This document shows positions 1-5,581 of a stretch of DNA of 6,208 nucleotides, one piece after another. The position numbers were made by a program, and so were the translations under genes. Every line of letters begins with the position of its first letter. The stretch's first letter is position 1. The notes beneath the pieces are model-generated. The model was not told the DNA's origin. It saw only the letters and a list, made by a program, of their open reading frames with translations, and ran no database searches. The stretch is from Legionella genomosp. 1. GTDB taxonomy: Bacteria; Pseudomonadota; Gammaproteobacteria; Legionellales; Legionellaceae. Location of the stretch: assembly GCA_945901965.1 (NCBI GenBank), contig CAMDMN010000136.1:1-6208 (forward strand), given 5' to 3'.

Positions 1-292
1 TATCATTTTTCAAAGGAGCCACAACTGGAATTTCATGTGACAATAATTCTTCAGCAAAATGATGCTCTTCTAATATCGTCTCTTTAGACCAGCGATTAGG
101 GCGATAAAATTTTGCAATAATTGGCGTGGATTCTTCTATTCCAATTTGATAAACACGGTTTTCATAACTATTAAGTGATAATAAACTACCAGAACAATGA
201 AAGCCTATACTCTCTACCGCATCTAAAATAAAATCAGGCTTTAAGTTTTTAAAAGGAATTTCTTTATTAGATATTGCTTTATCTTCAGTCAT
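1..292 (-). CDS. srkA: SrkA/RdoA (YihE) stress-response Ser/Thr kinase, 5' part, cut by the window edge
   Basis: This is the N-terminal 97 residues of a protein kinase-like phosphotransferase of the SrkA (RdoA, YihE) family. The family is a cytoplasmic Ser/Thr kinase that in E. coli acts in the Cpx/extracytoplasmic stress response and counters MazEF-linked death. The translated segment carries the family's signature stretch LNSYENRVYQ, then KFYRPNRW with the candidate ATP-binding Lys, and LEEHHFAEEL followed by EIPVVAPL. From memory these match the E. coli protein almost position by position. ATG at 292 is preceded by AAGG eight bases upstream, which supports this start. The catalytic loop and C-terminal part lie beyond the left edge, so completeness cannot be judged. 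It follows the phytochelatin synthase-like gene on the same strand after an 84-nt gap and probably has its own promoter there. Confidence 0.93.
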   Translation of the reverse strand, partial: MTEDKAISNKEIPFKNLKPDFILDAVESIGFHCSGSLLSLNSYENRVYQIGIEESTPIIAKFYRPNRWSKETILEEHHFAEELLSHEIPVVAPLKND

Positions 293-327
293 TGGTAGCC
301 TTGGTGATCCTAAAATACAATGAATAC

Positions 328-365
328 ATTTTAACAGATTAGTGTAGGCACTTGACCAATAACAA
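328..365 (-). promoter_or_regulatory. Candidate sigma-70 promoter for srkA
   Basis: In the gap upstream of srkA the minus strand reads TTGTTA (365-360), 18 bases, then TAATCT (341-336). A second possible -10, TGTTAAAAT (336-328), has an extended -10 TGn motif but is 20 bases from TTGGTC (359-354). Either would start transcription roughly 30 bases before the ATG. The matches are imperfect in AT-rich DNA, so this is a weak call. Confidence 0.35.
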
Positions 366-376
366 ACTAATTTATC

Positions 377-1186
377 TTAAAAATTCACGATAATAAAACC
401 ACGATTTTTGCGCTCGTCAAAATCCCGTGTTTCCATACTCTTTAATAATAGAGATTCCGGCACCCAATAAGGCTCGAATAGTTCTCGATCAGGATCCATT
501 ATCAACACCCTTTTTGTACTAACATCATAAGCTCCTACTGGTGCAAAATGGCCAACACTCAGCGTTCCACTTATGAATTTTTGATCAAAATTTACAATGA
601 CAAATGTTCGTCCAGTTTTTTCACCTTTCAAGAGCGCCTGATGAAATTTTATAGCTATATCTTTAGCTCTTGTAGCATGTATTACTTCAAGTCTAGTCGG
701 CGGGAGGTTATAAGCTTTCATGGCTTCTTTTAGCATGTAACTGAATTGATCCAAGCTAACACCATCACCGCCTTGTTTTACATTATTTGCCCATGTCTTA
801 TTAATACTATGAAGAACACTATTGGTTGTTGCAAGCTTCTGGTTAGCATACTGACTTTGATGGGAACGTAACGCGTTTATCACCATAGTTACAGAGGCTA
901 ATGAACATGAAGCATCGGTTGGTTGAGGCAGGTAATGAGGACTTATTTCCCAGTAAATAGGTGCGTCATGTGTGCGAATGTAACTGTGATCCTTAGTAAT
1001 TGACGTAACGCCAAAAACATATCGTGATTGCAGGTGCTGGGATACATCTGCAATGCCCACACTCCAGTAGCTCATTGACAACAAAAGACCAAGCAACTTT
1101 ATAATTCTCGAGATCAATATTGATCTTTTAGAAAAACAACTAGAAAAATTACCGCCTTGCGTAAAGAACAATCGATGATATAACAA
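377..1186 (-). CDS. Phytochelatin synthase-family (glutathione gamma-glutamylcysteinyltransferase-like) protein with N-terminal signal-like segment
   Basis: This is a papain-fold enzyme of the phytochelatin synthase family (glutathione gamma-glutamylcysteine dipeptidyltranspeptidase). Bacterial single-domain members mostly cleave glycine from glutathione and make little or no phytochelatin. The catalytic set is visible: Gln88 (oxyanion), Cys94 in DASCSLASVTMVINAL, His213 in VGHFAPVGAYD and Asp231 in LIMDPDRE. The Gln-Cys and His-Asp spacings of 6 and 18 match the plant enzyme. WVPESLL after the Asp is also family-like. The plant C-terminal Cys-rich sensing domain is absent, as usual in bacteria. 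The longest frame starts at TTG (1186) with AGGA seven bases upstream and overlaps the transporter gene by 38 nt. A second TTG at 1117 would give a neater signal peptide (MISRIIK, then hydrophobic LLGLLLS..., Ala near residue 46). The enzyme is therefore probably exported or membrane-anchored. Family assignment is firm; start site and export are inferred. Confidence 0.88.
   Translation of the reverse strand: MLYHRLFFTQGGNFSSCFSKRSILISRIIKLLGLLLSMSYWSVGIADVSQHLQSRYVFGVTSITKDHSYIRTHDAPIYWEISPHYLPQPTDASCSLASVTMVINALRSHQSQYANQKLATTNSVLHSINKTWANNVKQGGDGVSLDQFSYMLKEAMKAYNLPPTRLEVIHATRAKDIAIKFHQALLKGEKTGRTFVIVNFDQKFISGTLSVGHFAPVGAYDVSTKRVLIMDPDRELFEPYWVPESLLLKSMETRDFDERKNRGFIIVNF
1111..1126. repeat. 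Perfect 16-bp palindrome at the eamA/phytochelatin synthase junction
   Basis: AGATCAATATTGATCT reads identically on both strands. It lies inside the N-terminal coding part of the phytochelatin synthase-like gene, spanning the alternative TTG start at 1117 and 23 bp past the eamA stop. It could be an operator-like site or a short hairpin in the coupled mRNA. It may equally be chance in AT-rich coding DNA. Confidence 0.5.
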
Positions 1187-2045
1187 GTCCCATTCCTAAA
1201 AATTCTAAAAAGTTAAGTTGCTCACTCAAAATTATCCAGGCAAGAATTACTGTCGCTATAGGCATAATTGCTGTAGAAAGAGAAGCCATTATTCCATCTA
1301 CCCGCAAAGATCCCATAAACCAAAACACATAAAATAATCCTGAGCTAAGGCCTATTACAAATAAAATAAACCAATTTTCTATACTTATGTCTGATGGTAC
1401 CCAATTAACAAAAAACAATGCAGGAATTAATAATACGGCATTTATTCCATTAAGCAGAGCTGATGTTAAAAATATAGGCAATCGATTTGAATAAAATTTA
1501 CATAATACATAGTATGCGGCTTCCGGCAACAGTGAAAGAAGAACAATAAAATCGCCTAAAAAAGAGTGAGAAGCACCTATGCCATTTAACTTTCCATATG
1601 CAATAACAACAAGTCCTGCTGTAGCAAAGGCCACGCACAAAGCTTTCTCTGATGAAATTTTCTCACCGAGAACAAACCAAGACATTACCGCAATAATTGC
1701 AGGCAGTGCACTTGTAATAATCCCTGCCACATTTGCGTCAGTATAATTTAACCCTGCTAACATTAGACAATTAAATAAAAAGCCTGCGGTTAAGGCTTGT
1801 GCAAATATAAAAACCCAATCACGGCGCTTAAGTTTTGAAAAATGCTCTTTAACTGAGTATTTTCTTGCGGGAGTTGTCCAATGGAGTAGCATTAATATTA
1901 AGCTTGCTAAGATAAAACGAATTGCTAACAAAACTAAAACGGGCATCGATGAAATTAGCAATTTTGAAGTAACAATATTGACACCAACCATTACTTGAGC
2001 AAACGCAAGAAAGGCAATGCCTTGTGCAAAACTAGATTTTTTCAT
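1149..2045 (-). CDS. EamA/DMT-superfamily inner-membrane transporter (10 TM)
   Basis: This 298-residue protein has the length and architecture of the drug/metabolite transporter (DMT) superfamily, EamA type: ten predicted transmembrane helices arranged as two EamA repeats. Repeat one ends around residues 111-150 (TSALPAIIAVMSWFVLGEKIS, then a glycine-containing helix). Repeat two ends around 258-298 (STAIMPIATVILAWIILSEQ, then LGMGLVISSIVLYARR). The conserved proline and the Gly/Ser-Glu after each penultimate helix are typical of the family. Substrate cannot be told from sequence; relatives export amino acids, thiols or metabolites. ATG at 2045 has a strong AGAGGTGA ribosome binding site eight bases upstream. 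The 3' end overlaps the phytochelatin synthase-like gene by 38 nt, so the two are probably co-transcribed and translationally coupled. The first 62 codons are duplicated as a decayed copy at 4672-4469, about 81% identical in protein by eye. Confidence 0.92.
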   Translation of the reverse strand: MKKSSFAQGIAFLAFAQVMVGVNIVTSKLLISSMPVLVLLAIRFILASLILMLLHWTTPARKYSVKEHFSKLKRRDWVFIFAQALTAGFLFNCLMLAGLNYTDANVAGIITSALPAIIAVMSWFVLGEKISSEKALCVAFATAGLVVIAYGKLNGIGASHSFLGDFIVLLSLLPEAAYYVLCKFYSNRLPIFLTSALLNGINAVLLIPALFFVNWVPSDISIENWFILFVIGLSSGLFYVFWFMGSLRVDGIMASLSTAIMPIATVILAWIILSEQLNFLEFLGMGLVISSIVLYARR

Positions 2046-2282
2046 TATCTATTCACCTCTTTAATGCAGCAGCCTTGATCATAACTCGCACTTTGCCACC
2101 TCAAAAAATTATGACTATATTATATAGCATATGCGCCAATCATTAGACAGAATAATAGCTTTAATTATCTAATTATTAAGCCCGTACCTGCAGCTGTTGG
2201 AGCTGCGATATTCGGCAGTTCACGTTCTAATCTACTAATATCAATTTCGCTATATTGTCCAGCTGCTATAAATTCTTCCAGT
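1853..2282 (-). repeat. Duplicated segment, copy A (intact): eamA 5' end, eamA promoter region, 3' end of the 749-aa gene
   Basis: This segment is homologous to 4479-4832. From 1867 to about 2045 it covers the first ~60 codons of eamA. From 2046 to 2164 it is the eamA leader and promoter, and from 2165 to about 2282 the last ~38 codons of the 749-aa gene. By eye the eamA part matches copy B at about 88% of bases at a constant offset of 2627. The intergenic part then matches with small indels (offset 2623), and positions 2251-2280 match 4801-4830 (offset 2550). Both genes are whole here, so this is the parental form. Confidence 0.85.
2119..2129 (-). promoter_or_regulatory. Extended -10 promoter element for eamA
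   Basis: Upstream of eamA the minus strand reads TGCTATATAAT, containing a perfect TATAAT (2124-2119) and an overlapping extended -10 TGC-TATATA. No convincing -35 lies at standard spacing. Transcription from here would leave a leader of about 65 nt before the ATG. The TATATAAT core is unchanged in the diverged duplicate at 4742-4752, which supports it being functional when the duplication occurred. The leader also contains a nine-codon ATG frame (2082-2053, MIKAAALKR) ending before the eamA ribosome binding site; it has no good binding site of its own. Confidence 0.5.
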
Positions 2283-4414
2283 GAGCCCGATGTTGTAAAC
2301 ACAGCACCAAATTCAGCGCGAATTTTAGCCGTAACAGCATCAATAATGAATGGCCAAATAACACTCACACCATCAGCAGATAACCGCGTAATTTCATTCG
2401 CCCTGTCTTCTGCTGTTTGCCCTTTTAAATGAGTAAGCGTTTCTTCAAATACGATTTTAGGTAATTTTAAAGCCGCTAGTGCAGGTGTCAGAAATATTTG
2501 TTTTATAAACGAAAAAACACCTACAAATTTTTCATACAATTTATTAAACGTCCCACAAGCGCAAGCAGGATTATCTGCAGCTCTAGGGTTTATATCAATT
2601 CCTGCATCATTAAAATTATATTCACGTTGTAGTTCATAAAGAGCATCTTCAAATCGCTTTAAGGCGTCAGTAAGACTACCTTGACGCTTAGTATCATCAT
2701 GAATTGCATACCATAGTAAAGCCACCGTTTCGCGGATACTTACGTTTGATACAGGATCAATATGATCACCTACACTCGCAGTCATAATTTCTGGTGTCGG
2801 CCTTCTAATAATACGATCCAAACCTCTTAATGCCGCTGCACGTTCGTGGGATATTGGTAATGTTCGTCTAAAGAAAGGAAGACAGCCTGCAGGTACTCTT
2901 GCAAGCCATGCTCGAGCTTCCTCTAATTGTTGATCAATAAATTCAGGTAAAGAAAGTTGTGCTGTAAAACGTGATTTTAATTGTGCAGCTGATTCAGAAG
3001 TGGATCTATTTATACTTGCCGTATGCGTAGATTGTGCCCCACCTAGTACTGCGTCATGAGGGGCGGCTTGAGGGATCATACCCCTCAAGCGCTGAAGGGT
3101 AAGAATAACCCCCTCTTTTGCTGCATCTACATTATTCCCAGCGCTACGACATGCAGCAAAAATCGCATCAAGAGTTGCTTGGGTTACCACATGTGAAATT
3201 AAATGGTCGCTTAACCACAACTTAACATCCGGTGAAAATAAAATAGAAGCATAATTAAACATTCCATCGACATTAATTTGATTAACTAGTACATTTCCTA
3301 ACTTTTCCCTTTTCCTATTCAAAATTAATATACCGGCTAAATAATTTAATGCCTCAAGATGATTTTTATCAGTATTTGCTAACGCCTTTGCTAGATTAGA
3401 TTGGGTTAGTAAATTGTGATTATCTAAAATATTAATAATATCTTCAAGTTCACCAACCTGTGCGACCTTAGCTAAAACAGCCATTTCATTTTCAGGTGTA
3501 AGTAAACCCGCCTTTTGTAACGCATAAAAAATAATTACAAAATTCCAAGGACTGTTATATTTATCGCGGTTAAGGACGAGCATTATATCATTCTCAATAA
3601 TCCTGACTTGTGGATGAGTTCTGCTTATAGCTAAGTCTCGAATGATTGTTAATAAATCTGGTCTTGTTTTGTTTAATGCTATAATGGCTCTACTTATAAC
3701 ATTCTTGTAGAATAAACCAAAATAAGGTTGGTTTATATATTTTCTATATGTCCATTTCTCCAAACCAGTTATATCAGAAAATATTTCTCTGTTTTCTCTT
3801 AAAAGTTTTGGACTTGCCCTGTATAAATCTATCATTGTATAAGCTTTACAGCTTAAATCGGCAGTAAAGGAGTCCTCGAGCAATAAGTTTCTATATTCTG
3901 CGGAAAAGTCAGACCCCACTTTAGCAAACATAGCTAAAACATCGGCCACTTTATCACATCCATTATATACAGTAATAAATCCATAATTTCTAGGTTCTGC
4001 AATGAGATAGCGGCGGTAAGTATGCGCATCAGCTCGACAAATATATGCGACATTTTCTTCTGTCAAAAGATGTTGTGAATCTAGGATTTTAAAACCCCTA
4101 ATGCACGATCTCGGCAACTTAAACATATAATCAAAACTCGGCAAATTAAACATATTATCCAGTGTCGAATCGTTATGATCTAGAAACGAATTTAAACTAC
4201 GCCTTACTGATAGGTTAAAACTTTCATTGCTCTTTGAAATTATTATAGCTAGTTTAGCCAGAGATACATCTCTTAATGGTCCTTCGGGTAAGTCAGCAAA
4301 AAGCTTATGCAGGTCATTCATCGCCCCAAAATCGCCCAACCTATATTGCAGTTCACCTACGCTTCTACGGTATTCATCAATAACTCGCCCAATATCTTGT
4401 CGACTTATAGTCAT
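2165..4414 (-). CDS. Large alpha-helical protein of unknown function, effector-like (749 aa)
   Basis: I do not recognise a named family. There is no signal peptide or clear transmembrane helix, so the product is probably cytoplasmic or delivered by a secretion system. Residues 1-450 are helix-rich with recurring LLTxxN motifs at 116 (LLTEEN), 304 (LLTPEN) and 335 (LLTQSN). The last two are 31 residues apart and the first two 188 apart, close to six such units, suggesting a degenerate alpha-solenoid. Residues 451-475 are a Ser/Thr/Ala-rich low-complexity linker. Residues 480-749 form a second helical region with VPAGCLPFFRRTLPISHERA, a DPVSNVSIRETVALLWYAIHDD block and a Cys motif PACACGTFNKL (617-627). 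The C terminus is acidic (LEEF, SEID, LERELPN), then small/hydrophobic, reminiscent of Dot/Icm substrate signals; that role is inference. ATG at 4414 has GGAG eight bases upstream and an extended -10 promoter. The gene sits between copies of a duplicated segment. Confidence 0.9.
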   Translation of the reverse strand: MTISRQDIGRVIDEYRRSVGELQYRLGDFGAMNDLHKLFADLPEGPLRDVSLAKLAIIISKSNESFNLSVRRSLNSFLDHNDSTLDNMFNLPSFDYMFKLPRSCIRGFKILDSQHLLTEENVAYICRADAHTYRRYLIAEPRNYGFITVYNGCDKVADVLAMFAKVGSDFSAEYRNLLLEDSFTADLSCKAYTMIDLYRASPKLLRENREIFSDITGLEKWTYRKYINQPYFGLFYKNVISRAIIALNKTRPDLLTIIRDLAISRTHPQVRIIENDIMLVLNRDKYNSPWNFVIIFYALQKAGLLTPENEMAVLAKVAQVGELEDIINILDNHNLLTQSNLAKALANTDKNHLEALNYLAGILILNRKREKLGNVLVNQINVDGMFNYASILFSPDVKLWLSDHLISHVVTQATLDAIFAACRSAGNNVDAAKEGVILTLQRLRGMIPQAAPHDAVLGGAQSTHTASINRSTSESAAQLKSRFTAQLSLPEFIDQQLEEARAWLARVPAGCLPFFRRTLPISHERAAALRGLDRIIRRPTPEIMTASVGDHIDPVSNVSIRETVALLWYAIHDDTKRQGSLTDALKRFEDALYELQREYNFNDAGIDINPRAADNPACACGTFNKLYEKFVGVFSFIKQIFLTPALAALKLPKIVFEETLTHLKGQTAEDRANEITRLSADGVSVIWPFIIDAVTAKIRAEFGAVFTTSGSLEEFIAAGQYSEIDISRLERELPNIAAPTAAGTGLIIR

Positions 4415-4446
4415 AACCTAATCTCCAGCACCAAATTAATTTGCGC

Positions 4447-4455
4447 ATTATATCA
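4447..4455 (-). promoter_or_regulatory. Extended -10 promoter of the 749-aa gene
   Basis: The minus strand reads TGATATAAT, a consensus extended -10 (TGn-TATAAT). The -35 position (GTTTTA at 17-bp spacing) is poor, as often with extended -10 promoters. The predicted start lies about 26 bases before the ATG, and GGAG sits eight bases from the start codon. The element lies in the short unique stretch between the truncated eamA fragment and the gene, so the gene has its own promoter. Confidence 0.6.
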
Positions 4456-4468
4456 CAACACGCCTTAA

Positions 4469-4672
4469 TTAAAACATACTGACCAATTTTGTGGCGGGAT
4501 TTGCCCAATGGAGGAGCATTAATATTAAGCTTGCCAAGATAAAACGAATCGCTAACAAAACTAAAACAGGAAGAGAGTAAATTAGAAATTTTGAAGTAAC
4601 AATATTGATGCCAACCATTCTTTGAGCAAGTGCAAGGAAGGCAATGCCATGTACAAAACTAGATTTTCTCAT
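4469..4672 (-). pseudogene. Truncated eamA duplicate (N-terminal ~62 codons only)
   Basis: From the ATG at 4672 the frame encodes MRKSSFVHGIAFLALAQ and so on, matching the intact EamA protein for about 62 residues with about 12 substitutions, ending at HWANPATK. It then runs into five unrelated codons and a stop. Only the first one and a half to two of ten membrane helices remain, so it cannot work as a transporter. Twelve amino-acid changes from about 20 base changes, including Val18Arg in the first helix, suggest relaxed selection. The same frame is open upstream to an ATG at 4762, but that stretch corresponds to the non-coding leader and promoter of the intact gene, so I do not count it as coding. 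A ribosome binding site (AGAGGT) and the promoter -10 are retained, so a short peptide might still be made. Confidence 0.85.
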
Positions 4673-4741
4673 TATCAACCTCTTAAATGCAGCAGCCTTA
4701 ATCATAACTGGCATTCTGCCACCTAAGAAAATTATGACTAT

Positions 4742-4752
4742 ATTATATATCA
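4742..4752 (-). promoter_or_regulatory. Retained eamA-type extended -10 in the duplicate
   Basis: The minus strand reads TGATATATAAT, the counterpart of TGCTATATAAT at 2129-2119. The TATAAT core is unchanged despite about 12% divergence around it. If still active it would transcribe the eamA remnant and possibly run into the 749-aa gene downstream. Confidence 0.35.
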
Positions 4753-4800
4753 TATGCGCCAATTATTAGACAGAATAATAGCTTTAATTATCCAATTCTT

Positions 4801-4832
4801 AATATTGTCCAGCTGCTATATATGCTTCCACT
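4801..4832 (-). pseudogene. 3' scrap of a second copy of the 749-aa gene
   Basis: Read on the minus strand this encodes VEAYIAAGQY, matching LEEFIAAGQY at residues 712-721 of the intact protein, and then meets TAA. The following 73 bp present in the intact copy are missing. In the intact locus this sequence occurs only inside the gene's coding 3' end, so the scrap must derive from a lost second copy, not from spacer DNA. Nothing convincing of the rest of that copy is visible between 4833 and 4916. Confidence 0.7.
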
Positions 4833-4916
4833 GTGGGTAAATTGAGGGGAGATTATGCAGGTGTGAATTATATGATATGCTTTTATTTAAAGATTATTTA
4901 ATGCGAGAGTAATCAA
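4833..4916. other. Divergent spacer upstream of the PAS-GGDEF gene
   Basis: These 84 bases separate the duplicate remnant from the plus-strand gene. A TATGAT (4871-4876) on the plus strand could be a -10 element for the PAS-GGDEF gene, but no -35 is at proper distance (the nearest, TTGAGG at 4842, is 23 bases away). A purine-rich CGAGAG (4904-4909) seven bases before ATG 4917 is the likely ribosome binding site. Confidence 0.35.
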
Positions 4917-5549
4917 ATGGAATTTACTTTTTTTAGGAAACGTGGCTCTGGTTATTATCAGGATGCTATTTTGGTTTCAGTTATCTTAGGCCTTTTATTT
5001 TGGCTGAGTGAAACATTTATTGATACTTATATTTTTCATTCAGGATCTTTTTTATCACGATTATTTCCTGTTGATGATGAAAATGAGTTGTGGATGCGTT
5101 TTCTTATGCTTATTTCATTATTTTTTTCAGGATTTAGCGTGGTCTACTTTCTAGAAGAAAAAATTACCACGTTGAATATATCGAAATTAACGTATCGAAT
5201 TTTAAGCAGCATGGGGGCTGCCGCATTGGTAACGGATCATGAAAATAAAATTATTTTTATCAATCAGCGCTACACCGAAATTACCGGGTATTCATTAGAT
5301 GAGATTATTGGTAAAAATCCCCGTGTTTTAGGTTCAGGAATGCAAGATAAGACTTTTTATCATCAAATGTGGAACAAACTTAATACAAATGGGTGTTGGG
5401 AAGGCGAGGTCTGGAATCGAAAAAAGACGGGGGAATTATTTGCTGAGTGGATTAATATCAGCAGGGTTAATGATACCAGCGGTCATCTCCTTTATTATAT
5501 TGGAATTTTTTCAGACATATCTTCTAAAAAGGAAGAAGAAAAAAAATAA
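4917..5549 (+). CDS. Membrane-anchored PAS sensor, N-terminal half of a split PAS-GGDEF protein
   Basis: This 210-residue frame is the sensory half of a diguanylate cyclase. Two membrane helices lie at about residues 15-38 (AILVSVILGLLFWL...) and 58-78 (LWMRFLMLISLFFSGFSVVYF), linked by a short, probably periplasmic loop. A PAS domain follows at about 95-203: LVTDHENKIIFINQRYTEIT, GYSLDEIIGKNPRVLGSG, the W-Cys-WEGEVWNRKKTGE strand region, and YYIGIFSDIS, the usual end of a PAS/S-box unit. It ends KKEEEKK, the start of the signalling helix that normally joins PAS to GGDEF, and stops at TAA (5547-5549). That stop comes directly after eight A residues. The cyclase domain continues in the -1 frame, so the protein as read is truncated before its output domain. 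ATG 4917 has CGAGAG seven bases upstream. Confidence 0.85.
   Translation: MEFTFFRKRGSGYYQDAILVSVILGLLFWLSETFIDTYIFHSGSFLSRLFPVDDENELWMRFLMLISLFFSGFSVVYFLEEKITTLNISKLTYRILSSMGAAALVTDHENKIIFINQRYTEITGYSLDEIIGKNPRVLGSGMQDKTFYHQMWNKLNTNGCWEGEVWNRKKTGELFAEWINISRVNDTSGHLLYYIGIFSDISSKKEEEKK
5539..5549 (+). other. A8 slippery tract (A AAA AAA TAA) joining the PAS and GGDEF frames
   Basis: In the PAS frame the codons are GAA AAA AAA TAA, containing the canonical slippery heptamer A AAA AAA directly followed by the stop. A -1 shift here gives ...EEEKK-IKYYAYYDILTNLPNR, which restores the usual helix-to-GGDEF junction. The -1 frame is open only from 5528 (TAA at 5525-5527), so the shift must occur between 5528 and 5546. 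One extra A in the RNA or DNA would have the same effect. A sequencing or assembly error in the homopolymer is the main alternative. Confidence 0.75.
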
Positions 5550-5581
5550 AGTATTACGCGTATTATGATATTTTAACAAAT

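Larger units (their letters stand above)
4479..4832 (-). repeat. Duplicated segment, copy B (degenerate)
   Basis: This is the decayed counterpart of 1853-2282. Firm similarity starts at 4494 (matching 1867) and may reach 4479. It runs through the truncated eamA and its leader to about 4799, then skips 73 bp relative to copy A (roughly 2176-2250) and resumes at 4801-4830. There, AATATTGTCCAGCTGCTATA matches 2251-2270 at all but one base. Similarity fades after about 4832. The copies lie in direct orientation on either side of the 749-aa gene. Confidence 0.85.

Noticed and set aside
548..733. 61-codon plus-strand open frame
   Set aside because: It lies wholly antisense to the phytochelatin synthase-like gene, has no ribosome binding site and its translation resembles no protein. 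It is a shadow of the real gene.
2053..2082. Nine-codon leader peptide (MIKAAALKR) before eamA
   Set aside because: It has no proper ribosome binding site, and no run of regulatory codons or attenuator hairpin is visible. Its partial conservation in the duplicate is explained by shared ancestry of the DNA.
4227..4421. 64-codon plus-strand open frame
   Set aside because: It is antisense to the start of the 749-aa gene and ends at that gene's promoter-proximal edge. It shows no motif and no translation signal.
4673..4762. 30-codon N-terminal extension of the truncated EamA fragment
   Set aside because: The matching DNA in the intact copy is promoter and leader and is closed by a stop codon, so the extension is an accident of the decayed copy.
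1853..4832. Flanking direct repeats as ends of a transposon carrying the 749-aa gene
   Set aside because: The repeats contain parts of adjacent coding genes, with no terminal inverted repeats, target-site duplication or transposase. Tandem duplication explains them better.
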